Part shown: positions 24,411 to 36,609 of the stretch, piece after piece
Numbering within the stretch: the first letter of the stretch is position 1
Layout: each line of letters opens with the position of its first letter
Source of the DNA: Salticus scenicus
Taxonomy: Eukaryota > Arthropoda > Arachnida > Araneae > Salticidae
Direction: 5' to 3'
Length of the DNA stretch: 64,000 nt
Assembly: GCA_963930645.1 (NCBI GenBank)
Contig: CAWVNO010000515.1
Span: 372,001 to 436,000 of the forward strand
The notes under the pieces: generated by a model
Seen by the model: the letters and a program-made list of their open reading frames with translations, nothing else
The model's database searches: none
Told to the model about the DNA's origin: nothing
Translations under genes and position numbers: made by a program

Positions 24411-25874
24411 CACTATCTACCAATAAGTATTTGGACACGTTCGAATTTAGGCATTTTGTTAAATATCTAGAAAAGTTCTTTAGGAATCATCTTGAAACAT
24501 TGGTAGTGCAAAGAACACGTTATACTTCATATATTTCAGCAAAAGTTGTGCCTGAAGAGGAAAAGGGGACCAGTAAAAAATTAAACAAAAGTCAAAATAT
24601 TTTGGATCACCTTGCAAAAAGTAATGCTTTAAATGCGTTTTGGCTGTAGCATGTGATTAAGAAAACTTTTCTTTTCTCATTATCTGTATAAATTTTTATG
24701 ATGCTACCACATATATTCATGCAGATATAAAGATTTATTTAAAAAATTGTAAAATAAATTTCCACTTTTTTAACTACAACACGTAATGTATTAGATCCAG
24801 TGCAAAGACATTTAAAAAAAAAATTGGCATAGTACATTAGATGCAGAATACTGCAATCCCAAAGCAAATATGTTAAATATCTTACAAAATATGAGAAGTT
24901 TTACTAAATAATTTTTAACGGCGCATGCACTAGCTTTTAAAAAAATGTATTTGCATAATTTAATTGCCAAAGACATTGATTAACTTATATGAAAACCCCA
25001 AACACATATCATGTAAATTAAAAAAGTTATGAGAGATAGAATGAACAGAATTTCAGTTCTCTCAGTATAAAAACTAAACTATAAGGAGTTTTACTCACCT
25101 TTTTATTTTGATTCAATCAATGCCCAGTGGTAATACAGTGTTCGCTGATTGTAAATAAATATTAATAAAACCTCCTATCATCTTTTTTTTTTTTTTGAGA
25201 AGAAATAAAATTCTGTTCATTCTATCTCTCATAACTTTTTGAAATTACACGATGTATATAATATTTTTTTTTTAGGGTTTTCATATAAGTTGCTCAATAT
25301 TTTTGGCTATTAAATTATGCAAATGAAATTTTTTTAAAAGCCAGAGCATGCGTAGTTAAAAATTATTTAGTAAAAATGCTCATATTTCGCAAGATATTTA
25401 ACATTTTTGCATTCTGATTGCAGCATGCTGTGTCTAATGTAGTATGCCAAATTTCCTAAAAATGGCTTTTCAGTGGGTCTAATACCCTACGTGTTATAAT
25501 TTAAAAAGTTGATTTTTTTTTTTTTTTTTTTTTTTTTTCAATTTTTTAAATAAATCGTTATATTTCCATGAATATATATGGTAGCCTCATAGAAATTTAT
25601 ACAGATAATGAGCAAAATCTTTATAATCACATGCTACAGCCAAAGCGCATTTGAACAATTACTTTTTACAGGGTGATAAAAAACATTTTGAATTTTGTGT
25701 AATTTTTTTACTGGTCCCCTTTTCCTCTTCAGGTCACAACTTTTACTGAAATATATGCGGTATAACACGTTTTTTATACTATCAAAGTTTCAAGAGGATT
25801 CCTAAAGAACTTTTCTAGATATTTGACAAAGCGTCTAAATTCGAAAGGATTCAAATACTTATTGGTAGATAGTG
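24411..25874. mobile_element. 1464 bp foldback element, copy 2
   Basis: Begins CACTATCTACCAATAAGTAT and ends with the inverse of the same word, flanked by TA (24409-24410, 25875-25876). It follows the copy at 10311-11775 throughout and is within 1 bp of it in length, including the mirrored arms, the central poly-T and the unpaired centre containing TTTTGATTCAATCAATG. The two copies differ at many scattered positions, so neither looks like a recent duplicate. The short open frame at its left end is incidental. Confidence 0.8.
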
Positions 25875-26189
25875 TATACTTAATTATAAATGCAACTTTA
25901 GTGTAGGATAACAAAATTTTAAGTGTACTAAAACTTTCTTAAAAAAAAAAAAAAAAAAAAACACTATTCCTAATATTTTGACAGTAACACAATAAAGTAA
26001 AATAAGGAAGTAAATGTACATCAGGAAGCATAGTTTTCACATACAAAGTTTTAAGCGTTAAATATGAATATTTACGTAATTGTACAACCCCTGAGTTTTG
26101 GGACAAGCTGCTTTAAATTACTTTGGAGAAAAGGGATGTCATCCAATCTCTATTTCCAGAAAACTAGATTCATAAAATAATAAAAGTAA

Positions 26190-27407
26190 TCTGGTGTGTC
26201 ACTCACACGACTTTCTCTTACCCTGAAATTTAATACTATAAATACAGGTTGGAGATTAAGAGGTAAGACAACGAGTACTGTTATGTAAACCTGTGTTAAA
26301 CAATTCAAATTAGGCTTCGTAAGAGTTTTATGTGATAATTAGTTCTGTGTAAGGGGGACTACCGCCCCCCTCAAACTCCGTTACATTAATCCACCTACAT
26401 TTATATAGAATTTAATTCTGTTATTAAAATTAAAAGTTCACTTAAAATTATACAGACATTTTCACACGCAACATTCATTGAAACTTATCAATCTTGATCA
26501 AACTTTTCTAGCAACAAACGTATATTAACTTCAAACTACAACATTTGGATCTCCTAAAATTATTCGTTTTTAAGTCACTCTAAGAGACACAGACAAAGAT
26601 CAAACGTTAAAAAACTTGACTACGGTAATCAGGAAGCCTCAAAACGTGTAAGTATACAAAAAACAAGCGATGAATATTCAGCTTAAAACATACATTATTT
26701 ACCATATTTGTATGAGGAATTTATTTCAACTTCCGAACAGCTTTCTTGGAAATGGCAAAATATTTTTAGTAAAGCACATCCACTAACAACAAAAAAGAAT
26801 GTTATCGCTTAAATATTTGCAGCCCTGTATATCTTTCGAAGGTTAAAAACAGGCCACATGGTGTATCTAAATATGATCCTATAGTAATCATACATGCGGC
26901 CCAGACTGAAATATACTTCCATCAATTTGCAACGATTGTCGCACTTTTATCTAGTTCTTTTGTGTAGCCAGTCAATGATTTCCCTACCCTATTTTACATG
27001 AGACATGTTTTACGCATGTAAAAAATATATATTCGTTTCATTTGGTTTAGTGCAGATGTTAAACTCTACTTATCTGCAATTTCCCCCATAGACGTAATGT
27101 ATTTGAATACTTTTGAGCGTCCCTGTACACGAACCATCTGCTTCATCTCAACGAAAATCTTAGTGTAGCATCCCTATATGATACACATTTAGAATACCGA
27201 GTTTGGAATTTCTGCTACTGTTTTTTCTTGAGATATGCTAATAACACACAAACAGGCACACACACACACACACAGAGACCATTCGCTAAAAACATGATTT
27301 TCGTATTCTGGGGACTTCAGAACATGTAAATACTATAATAAAAACTCACTTTCGAAAATTTGACCGTAGAAGAATACTTTCTCTGCCTTATGGGTAAGAA
27401 AAAGTAA
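26190..27407 (+). mobile_element. H2-family non-autonomous element, full copy
   Basis: Begins TCTGGTGTGTCACTCACACG (GTGTG pairs with CACAC), then ACTTTCTCTTACCC. Ends ACTTTCTCTGCC TTAT GGGTAAGAAAAAGT followed by AAA, a hairpin that is also the inverse of the 5' subterminal motif. A CA microsatellite lies near 27255-27272. An inverted full copy is at 56419-57389 and a truncated one at 19934-20450; a short 3'-end fragment in inverse orientation lies at 29428-29450. Confidence 0.6.
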
Positions 27408-28952
27408 AAATATTCTTCGATTTTTTTTTTTTTTTTTTTTTTCAGGTAGAATAAAAAGTTAAAGCAAGTTTGACATGCACCCGACCAGTAAAGCGAGTGG
27501 GTTTCCATGGGTACCCTACCCGATAAAGGACTAGCGTGTAAATACAACTAGTCTAAAATAAATGTAAACCCTATTATCATAAAAAACAAAAAAAAATCAT
27601 CGTTATTTTTAAATGAATTCTTTTTTTTTTTTTTTTTTCTGAAGGAGCAATATAAATTTAAAATTTCTTTTAAAGTTTGCTCAAATTTTGCAAGATTTCA
27701 GAAAATGTGCTTATAAAAGTCTTTAAAAAAATTATAAATGGCATAATCTATCATTCTTTTTAACTTTTTATTAAGTAAGTTATTTTTATTACATTGTTTC
27801 TCTTTTTATTTACTGTTTTAAATCACTACAGAAATTTTTGAAATAAATAGGAAAAAAATATTTTTTTTTTTTTCTTAATTCCCAAATCATAACTCATTTG
27901 AGATATATTTCAGTTTAAAAAGTCAAATAGGTAATATATAATTTGGGTTTTCATAATAAAATAATTGACTTTCATAATAATACATACTTATAACTAGTTC
28001 TTTTAATGGAATAAGTTTTAAAAATCATAATTCAATTTTCTTTAATTAACATTACTTAAATATTCGAAAACTATTTCATAACAGTAATATTATAAATTTC
28101 TGAGACATAAAATCACGGAATAAAGTAAATAATCCTTACTTCTGATGGGACAGTTTGCAAAAACGTCATTTTTTTCCGCTAATGATATTGTGACAGCTAA
28201 TTGACAACGGGCAGGATAATATGAAGCTACACTTCGCACTATCATTCGGGTCTTCTACGGTTGACAGGAAATTTGATAATCTATCGTTCACCATACAGAA
28301 GCTCGCATTTTACACTAAACTCAGTATCGGCTCTTCAAATGAATATCGGAAGTAAATGAGAAGTTGTTATCGATGTAACTGCTGTTAACAACTTAAACAT
28401 ATAGTTGAAATTATTTAAACTACATATTTTAAATTTATACTAGATGAGTGTCGACCCATTCTGTGTTGAATTTTACATTGCAGAAATTTTATTATTATTG
28501 TTGTTATTATAATTATTTCGAAGTGAACAGGTGAAAAATTATCAATGTAACTTCGATTTACAATTTAAATTGAAGTTTAAAAATTATTAAACTACATTTC
28601 TTTAATTTTTTCTTCTATCACTTTCTTTAATTTTTGACATCTGGTTTTCGGTGGATTTACTCGATCCTAATTTTCAAAAAAGCAGTTTAGTACAAAATTT
28701 TCCACTCTAAAAAAATATGAAAAGTATATACAGTGAGTATCAAAAATTGCCTTGAAACACATAAAACAAGTTAAAATGAACATAAATATATTTATATATA
28801 ACTCACATACCCACTTAGCAAATAAAATATCAGCAGGAAAGATGAAAAACAGTGATGTAATAAAATATTAAAAATTTGTGAACTCGTACAGTTTTTTTTT
28901 TTTTTTTTTTTTTAATATATTATTGCTAATTATTTAATTTAATTTTATAAAA
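27408..28952. other. AT-rich stretch; a more complex patch near 28190-28380
   Basis: Mostly AT-rich with poly-T runs. The segment around 28190-28380 is compositionally more complex than its surroundings but holds no coding frame I can recognise. Confidence 0.4.
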
Positions 28953-29030
28953 CTAGGGGCTCTGCCACCTGCTCGCTTCCTCCTCAACCCTTGTGGGATT
29001 CTACCCAACAATTCGCAACTTTGCCTTCCA
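28953..29030 (-). mobile_element. Helitron 3' end (partial)
   Basis: On the minus strand the sequence reads GCGAGCAGGTGGCAGAGCCC CTAG followed by T, the same CTAG|T ending as the Helitrons at 6810, 41247 and 56023. I could not identify a matching 5' TC end to the right, so only the 3' terminus is called. Confidence 0.45.
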
Positions 29031-30239
29031 TTGAATTGGAACATTAATAATACAAAACACAAGAGAAAAATTGAACAATATTATAGAAATCCACCATATT
29101 GGGTGTCACATTGAAATACACAATACTTAATAATATATCATTTATAATATGTGAATGATCTGTTTTAACGTTCGACAATTTAATAACAATTTGCCATTAT
29201 TTTGAGAGAAAACATATGTTAGACAACTATGCACACAAAATAGACAACGATAGCGCTAACTTTTTTAGAACAGAGAGAAATTCTTAACATCTAAACCATT
29301 TAGTGTTACAGCTTTAGTATATGATCCACTTGTTAAATTTTTGTCACTGTCTGATGATGAATTTTTTGCGTATTATTGATTGATTAAAGAAATTATGAAC
29401 TTATTTTTTCTAATGCCTATATTTTTACTTTCTCTTACCCATAGGATAAATTTTTGCTATTTCACGAACAGAATTCAGTCGCTTAGGACACAATCTTCCA
29501 ACTGCAATCGCTCAGAATAGGTCTCTGAACAACTCTGCATCGTAGTGACTACACACTCTCTTGCAGAAGTCAACTCACACCCATGTATACTCTTTGGCGA
29601 TGAGGCTTGACGGAGTTTCAATCGCAGATTCCATGGAAAGTTCTAGATCTCGGCTGCTATGCGTCGGAGAGCTTCAAAATTTCAGGAACCATAAACTACT
29701 ATTTTTCGTCAAATTTGGTCGACAAGTTTGTCGCCAAAGATGACCTCACTAAAAGTAAATGAAAAGCCTCTTTTTCTACACTTTACCTGTAAAACTACTT
29801 TCACTGAAACAGGAAAACTGATGCAGGGAAAAGACTTACTCGTTGTAACAATACGAAAATACCTGGTCGGTCGATCTCCATTTGTTATCATTTTGACAAT
29901 TTCAGTTACACAAAACAGTTAAGAAGCTTGATTATACAGGTATATATTCATGATATTAAGACCCTAGCAGAACAAAAAACTTTTTAAAAGATTCCTTTTT
30001 TTTTTTTTTTTTTGCAGAAGACGACAGCCTGGCATGTCAACATGTAAATTGAAAGCCATTAAGCCATAATATCAATATATTTGAATACTTAAAACAAACA
30101 ATCGCTACAAACACACTTATACACAGTTCATCCTAAAGATATCCCTTTCATCCACATTACATCCTAACGATGTCTATTTCATCCTCAAAATGTTCTATAA
30201 ATGTCCTGGAAACAAGATGTGTTTATAGGGAAATTACAA
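29031..30239. other. Unassigned; complex, gene-like composition near 29470-29920
   Basis: The middle of this stretch has balanced composition and open frames of about 60 residues on both strands, but no recognisable protein motif, splice pair or repeat. A short H2 3'-end fragment (ACTTTCTCTTACCCATA) is at 29430-29447. A noncoding exon or a diverged transposon are both possible. Confidence 0.35.
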
Positions 30240-30609
30240 TCTATATTAATAAAATCAGACTTTTGTTTGTAAATTTGTCAGAATCAAAAAATTTTGTGAT
30301 ATCTTCACGTTTCACACACCATGAAAGCTGAAAATGACTTCAGAAATTTTGCCTGTGTGTGTGTGTGTGTGTGTCATGGTGTCCGTATGTCTGTAACGCT
30401 ATTTTTGTCCGGGAATCACTTGAGAACGGCTGAACGGAATTCAACGGGGGGGGGGACAAAAACACGCTTATCCGGGCATCACTTGAGAACGAATGGGCAG
30501 AATTAAACGGCGCTTGGTCAGAATTTAGGTATTTACCCAACTTTAAATTATATCTATCAACATTTCCGAGATTCTCCCCGTGTTCCCCCCTTGGGGGGGG
30601 GAGGGGAAG

Positions 30610-31385
30610 ACAAAAACACGTTTGTAAGCATAGCTCGACTCCTAATTACTTCGCAGTAAAGAATTTGCACATGGACAGACTAGACATGAGTACAAATAAA
30701 ACATTATCTTTGGTTTAGGAATTTTTGGTTTTTATGGAAAAGGAGGGAAAAAATCGATTTTTGGTGGGAAATTTCGAAAAATCCTGATTTTTGAGTAAAA
30801 CTTTAACAAAAATGGAACAAAGATGTTCAAAAAAGGTTATGCGACTTCCTTAGGATATTTCCAAAAAACACATTTTTGGTTTTTTGTGGTTTAAGGTTTT
30901 TTTTTTTTTTGGGGGGGGGAGGGGGGAGGGTTACGAAGGGGCAAGATCGAGACACCCCTTTTAGCGCTAAATTTGTCCTGAGAAATCTATGGAAGCTGCG
31001 GTCACGAATTTTGGTGCTTGCATTGTTTATATGTATCCGACACCTAAAGTAACGGGATTTATCAAAATTACCCCGTCCCCCCCTCCCTTGGGGGGGCAGA
31101 AGTAAAAAACACCTTTGTAAGCATAACTCGGCTCCAAATTACTTCACAGTGAAGAAACTCCACATGGGGAGACTACAGATTAGTACAAATAAAACATTAT
31201 CTGCGAATTAGGAAATTTCGATTTTTAAGCGGAGGGAGAGGGAAAATCCATTTTTGGCGGAAAATTTTGCAAATTCCGGATTTTTAAGTAAAACTCTGCC
31301 AAAAATAGAACAAAGATGTTAAAAACAGTCATACGACTTCTTTAGGATATTTCTCAAACACGTTTTTGGTTTCTTGTGACCTGCC

Positions 31386-31416
<31 letters not shown>

Positions 31417-33130
31417 GGGGGGGATAATATATGTGTTACAAAGGAGAAATTCGAGACACCCTTTTTAGTACTACATTTGTCCTGGGAAATTTATGAGAAC
31501 TACGGTCACGAAGTTTTTACTTGGTATGTTTATATGTATCCGACACCTAAAGAAACGAGATTTATCGAAATATCCCCTTTCCCCCTGGAGAGCAGGAAGC
31601 AAAAAAAAATCTGGAGTGACTCCACTCGACTTTCCGAACATTGAGTAACTAACAGTTTTGTAGATAAAATTAAGAAAGAGGAGTTGCTAAACAAACAAAA
31701 GAGAGAAAACCATAATAGAGTGTTTGAGTATTTTCCTCCATATATCACACGAGGTTTTATTTAACGCTACTGAACTTTGAGCCCATAGATCCTAATGATA
31801 AAGAATTTTTCGTTGTGTCCCTGTAAAAATCTATAAATGCTAGATTAACCAAAATGCTTATAGTTAGTGCAACAGTGATTTATAATATTCATACAAATTT
31901 TCAGCTCAATTGAATAAGGCGTTTAGATGCTATCGCACTTTTAAAAATTTGGTCTCATAGGCCATAATGATAAAGAATTTTTCTTTGTGTCCCTGTAAAA
32001 AAATTGTAAGTGCTAGATTCACCAAAATCTATACAGTTGGTGCAAATGCGACCTATAACATGTGTACAAATTTTTTGCTCAGATTAATATGATGTTTAGA
32101 CGCTATCACACTTTTAAAAATTTGGCCCCATAGGCCATAATGATAAAGAATTTTTCTTTGTGTCCCTGTAAAAAAAACTATAAGTGCTAGATTCTCCAAA
32201 ATATATACAGATTGAGTATCTGTGACCTATAATATGTGTATAAAGTTTTTGCTCAATTGAATAAGGCGTTTAGATGCTATCGCACTTTTAAGATTTTGGT
32301 CCCATAGGCCATAATGATAAAGAATTTTTCTTTGTGTCCCTGTAAAAAAACTATAAGTGCTAGATTCACCAAAATCTATAGGGTTCGTACTATGGTGACT
32401 TACAATATACGTACCAACTTTCAGCTTATTCGAACAAAGCGTTTAGATGCTAGTGTGTTCACTCACAGACATACACACATACATACACACATACACACAT
32501 ACACACACACATACATACATCATCTCAAAAATAGTGGAAACGGACTCAGGGGACCTCGAAACGTATAGAAACATCAAAATCTCCAATTCGGATTTTTGAC
32601 ATGATTACAATACTTTCCTCACTATAGTGTTCGGAAAGTAAAAAATTTTTTGTAAGCTTAACTCGGCCCCAAATTACTTGACGGTGAAGAAATTGCACAT
32701 GATGAGACTAGACTTGAGTATAAATAAAACATTATGTACGATTTTGGAAGTCTTGATTCTTAAAGGAATGAGGAGGAAAATCGTTTTTCGGGAAGAAATT
32801 TCAGAAATTCTGGATTTTTTAGTAGAACTCTACTGCAGATGTTACACAGGTATTGAAAACAGCCATGTGTCTTCTTTAAGATATTTCCAAAAACACATTT
32901 TCATTGTCATGTGATTTTCGTTTTTTTTTTTTGGGGGGGGGGGGGGTAGGGAGAAATTTATGATCCCCTTTTAGCGTTAAATTTGTATTGGAAAATCTAT
33001 GGGATCTGCGGTCACGAAATTTGGTACGTAAATTATTTATATGTATCCGACACTTATTGTAACGGGATTTTACGAAATTCCCCCCTTACCCCCTTGGGGT
33101 CGGGGGTGCAATTAAACTAGTAAAAACACG
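30610..33130 (+). repeat. Tandem repeat, unit about 490 bp, three copies (interrupted)
   Basis: Units start with TTTGTAAGCATAGCTCGACT-like sequence near 30622, 31112 and 32650. Each continues through AAATTACTTC(G/A)CAGT, GACTA(G/C)A, ATAAAACATTAT, a poly-T/poly-G tract, GCGGTCACGAA and ATATGTATCCGACAC. The third unit is separated from the second by the H3 element at 31610-32642. The G-rich blocks (near 30590, 30913, 31418, 32933) differ in length between units. Confidence 0.7.
31610..32642 (+). mobile_element. H3-family non-autonomous element, copy 1
   Basis: Begins TCTGGAGTGACTCCACTCGA then CTTTCCGAACATTGAG. Ends ACTTTCCTCACTATAGTG followed by TTCGGAAAGTAA. The 5' GAGTG pairs with CACTC, and the 5' ACTTTCCGAACA is the inverse of the 3' TGTTCGGAAAGT. 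Inside are four monomers of about 175 bp (anchors near 31801, 31973, 32146 and 32330) sharing ATAATGATAAAGAATTTTTC and GTGTCCCTGTAAAA, then a CA/CATA microsatellite. A near-identical copy is at 54490-55490. It is inserted in an A-rich site of the Helitron repeat. Confidence 0.75.
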
Positions 33131-33188
33131 TTATCCTGTTTGAATTCGTCTTAAATTACCTTAGAATGGCGAATTTTGGTGTGTGGAT

Positions 33189-33479
33189 TGTTGTGTGTTT
33201 CCTCATTATGTTCCTGATTAAATCTATTGGTCTTCTGGTACGTGACATCACATAAATGTACAGGTACCTGTGAACTGTATTGTTCAATCAGTGATCTGTT
33301 AATTCCCCCTTACTTGTATTAATGCTAAAACAGATCAATCTTCAAAATGTAACCATTCGTATAATACGTGTTTATCAGTTGTAATTGTTCTTCGTGATCT
33401 GTTAAATTCTGTGTGTCAAAATATACCTCGTCTAATTTATGGTTTAATAAAAAATCTTCTTCCTGCCAAATAGAGTACA
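33189..33479 (+). repeat. 5' LTR of the gypsy element
   Basis: 291 bp, TGTTGTGTGTTTC to AGAGTACA, aligned end to end with the 3' LTR. Directly downstream comes AATGGCGACGAGCGC, whose TGGCGAC could be the start of an arginine-tRNA type primer binding site; only the first seven bases fit that idea. Confidence 0.85.
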
Positions 33480-33712
33480 AATGGCGACGAGCGCAAAAGG
33501 AAAAAACAGAAAGTTTTTTGCTCTTCAATATTTAATAATGTCTACTTACAATTGTCAGTAATGCAGTGTGCAGTTCTTCATAAAAAAGAAAACGGAATGT
33601 GTTCTTCATATTAGTTTATTCACAGATCTAAATGTCTCGTAAAGAAAGAAAATTGATTATTTCAGATGAATCATAGAGTGTCGAAGACGGCAGCAGGTAT
33701 GCGCCATCGTTA

Positions 33713-33909
33713 ATCCGCGTTTGTAATGATCGATAGATGGCGCTCTCTGAACTGCAGTTGTTAGTAAATATAATAGCCACGTGTTTTATTATTGTTCTTT
33801 CTCCGCCATTACATCATGGAAAATCGATTGCATAATATGATGATATGCAGTGGTGTGATAATTTCACCTTAGCCCACCAGAGGGCGAGCATTTCATTACA
33901 ATCGCGGAT
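33713..33909. mobile_element. 197 bp MITE, copy 1 (in gypsy leader)
   Basis: Inverted ends ATCCGCGTTTGTAATG and inverse of ATCCGCGATTGTAATG. Nearly identical to the element at 53642-53841, sharing GATAGATGGCGCT, CTGAACTGCAGTTGTTAGTA, CCGCCATTACATCATGG and CCACCAGAGGGCGAGCATTT. No coding capacity. Target duplication is not clear. Confidence 0.75.
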
Positions 33910-34059
33910 TACTCGTCTGCGATAATCTGTGACTTTTTATTTTTTGGCGATAGAGAAAAGAAAGAAAAAGGTATTTATACAATTATTTTATTTTTTCTTT
34001 TCCGTTCTTTTATTTGATTGCATATATTTATCATTAGAATTAACGTATTTGCATTAAAA

Positions 34060-34850
34060 ATGTTTCAAAATTTTAAGGAATTTATTGATTCTATTGAGTT
34101 TTTTGACACTTATATTCGCAGACTTGAACAAAACTTCATACTATTCGACATAAAGGACGAAGAAAACTTTCTGCTTTGGTTATCTTTATTGGACCGAAAT
34201 TATATAATTTACTGACTAATTTATTGTTCCCAGATCTTCCTGAATCAAAAACTTACACTGAACTAATAGATGTTTTGTTAAAACATCTGTGCAAAGCTCC
34301 AAAATAAATTACTGAACGAATTAAATTTAGAAAATGTTTTCAGGGGGACAATGAATCAGTTCAGGATTTCAGTGTTCGTTTAAAAGAAATTCACAACACA
34401 CTGCTCATTTACGGGTGATACCCTGTCAGAAAATTTGCTAGAACAATTTTTACGCGGATTAAAAAATGAAACAATTCAAAACAAATAAATGTCGCAGGTT
34501 AAGGATTTGACTTTTGAAAAAGCAGTAGAACAAGCCGTAACTATGCAAAGTACTGAAAATGATATGGTGGAATTACAAAATAAAAAATTAAATTTGAATA
34601 AAGTTTCTGTTCATACGAGGAAACCGAAACAAAATTATTCTCAAAATAACGCAAGTAAACAAAATGTGAACAAAACTGCGAGTGTAAATAAAAGTAAAAC
34701 TCATTGTTACCCTTGTGGAAATAGTTCTCATTTAGCAAATGTTCGTAAATTTATTAATGCAGATTGCAATTTTTGTAAAAAACGCGGACATTTGAATAAA
34801 GAGTGTCGGAACGCACAAAACAATGTTACTCAAAAGAAAAGTGTAAACGT
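34060..34850 (+). pseudogene. gag remnant of the gypsy element
   Basis: The early part reads like a gypsy gag capsid (SIEFFDTYIRRLEQNF, later QGDNESVQDFSVRLKEI) but is broken by frameshifts and stops near 34200, 34305 and 34420. The later open frame (from 34489) carries two zinc-knuckle positions. The first, CYPCGNSSHLANV, lacks its final cysteine; the second, CNFCKKRGHLNKEC, is an intact C-x2-C-x4-H-x4-C. This region would package and coat the RNA in an active element; here it is a relic. Confidence 0.8.
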
Positions 34851-34859
34851 TCTTGACAC

Positions 34860-36600
34860 TGTAGCCATTTTATCATTACATTCTGAAGGTACTAAACCTA
34901 TAAAAATTTGGGTTTTGATAGAAAATTGTGCTAAAGCAGAAATGGAGTTAAATACAGGATCAGCGATTTCCGCGGTACCGATAGATCGTTTTCGGAGACT
35001 ATTTCCAGAACATAAAATGTTTTCAGCGAATGTACAATTAATAACAGCTACGGGAGAAATTTTCTAGCCCGAGGGATTTGTCAGAGTAAATGTAACTTAC
35101 AAAAATAAAACTAGAAATGTTAAGTTATATTTAGTAAAAAAAGACAATTTTCCTTTATTGCTAGGTGGGGATTGGATAACTGCATTTAATATATTCCCAA
35201 ATAGTTTACAAACTGTTCCGGTAAACAAAGTAACAATCTCGGAAAAATTAAATAACTTACTGAATGAATTTCCAGATTTGTTGACAAATAATGTAGGTGA
35301 AATTAAAAATGTTAAAGCTGAATTACATATACAGAAAGACTCAATAACAATATTTTGTAAAGCACAGACAGTTACATATGCATTAAAGAATGCAGTAAAT
35401 GAAGAATTAGAAAGATTATTAAATGAAGGGATTATAAAACCTGTTAGTACGAGTAAATAGGCAACTCCTATAGTTCCAGCCGTAAAACCAAATGAAAAGT
35501 TCGTTTGTGCTGCGTTTTTAAAGTCATGGTAAATAAATTTTTAAAGGTTGACAAATACTCATTACCCATCACCCATTATAATCTTTAGGGGCTGGATTGC
35601 ATTTTACAAAAATTAATTTGAATCAATCATACTTGCATTTACCGCTAGAGGAATATTCACAAGAATTACTTACTATTAACACTCCTAAAGGCTTATTTCA
35701 ATTTACTCGATTGCCATACGGAATTGCCAGTTCACCAGCAATATGGCAGAGAACTATAAAGCAAATTCTAAAAGGTATACAGGTTATTTCAGTTCCTACC
35801 GAAAACAAAACTAGGAATGTTAAGTTATATTTGGTTAAAAAGGACAATTTTCCTTTATTGCTAGGTAGGGATTGGATAACTACATTTAATATATTCCCAA
35901 ACAATTTACAAACTGTTCCGGTAAACAAAGTAGTACAAATCTCGGATAATTTAAATAATTTACTAAATGAATTTACGGATTTATTTACAAATAACGTAGG
36001 TGAAATTAAAAATGTTAAAGCTGAATTACATTTAGAGAAAGACTCATCACCAATATTTTGTAAATCGCGAACAGTTACGTATGCATTAAGGAATGCGGTA
36101 AATGAAGAATTGGAAAGATTAGAAAATGAAGGGATAATAAAATCTGTTAGTACTAGTAAATGGGCAACACCTATTGTTCCGGTGGTAAAACCTAATGGGA
36201 AAATTCGTTTATGCGGCGATTTTAAAGTCACGGTAAATAAATTTTTAAAGGTTGACAAATACCCGCTACCAAAAATTGAGGATATATTAGCAACTTTAGG
36301 GGGTGGATTACATTTTACAAAAATTGATTTAAACCAAGCATACTTGCATTTACCGGTAGAGGAAAATTCACAAGAATTACTTACTATTAACACTCCTAAA
36401 GGCTTATTTCAATTTACGCGATTACCATACGGAATTGCCAGTTCTCCAGCAATATGGTAGAGAAATATACAACAAATTTTAAAAGGTATAGAGGGTATTT
36501 CAGTTTTTATTGACGATATATGCATCTCAGTAGAAACTGGTGAAATACATTTAGATCGATTAAAACAAGTGCTAGAAAGGTTACGTGAATATAACCTTAA
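34860..36600 (+). pseudogene. pol remnant: protease and reverse transcriptase, internally duplicated
   Basis: The protease site at about 34938 reads LNTGSAISAVP, with Asn where the catalytic Asp of D-T-G belongs. A stop follows near 35065 and another near 35458. Reverse transcriptase landmarks follow: NEGIIKPVSTSKWATPIVPV, LCGDFKVTVNK, FTKIDLNQAYLHLP, then FTRLPYGIASSPAIW and the catalytic FIDD box near 36505 (once only, after the second copy). A stop splits the frame at about 36459. The protease-RT segment occurs twice in tandem (see the duplication entry), so the catalytic core was scrambled before or at insertion. Confidence 0.85.
35105..36495 (+). repeat. Tandem duplication of about 0.7 kb inside pol
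   Basis: The segment from about 35105 (AAAACTAGAAATGTTAAGTT) to about 35785 recurs from about 35806 to about 36495. Order is the same and there are many mismatches; the first copy also lacks part of the RT palm region near 35500-35590. The join lies near 35785-35805, where GGTTATTTCAGTT of the RT region passes directly into protease-side sequence. This fits a template jump during reverse transcription or unequal exchange. Confidence 0.75.
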
Positions 36601-36609
36601 AAAAAAGAT

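Noticed and set aside
32314..32568. Open frame with a His/Thr-rich tail, also seen at 55186-55416
   Set aside because: It is the translation of an H3 element monomer plus its CA/CATA microsatellite, duplicated with the element.
35698..36393. 231-residue minus-strand frame within pol
   Set aside because: Antisense of the reverse transcriptase region, whose motifs are all on the plus strand.
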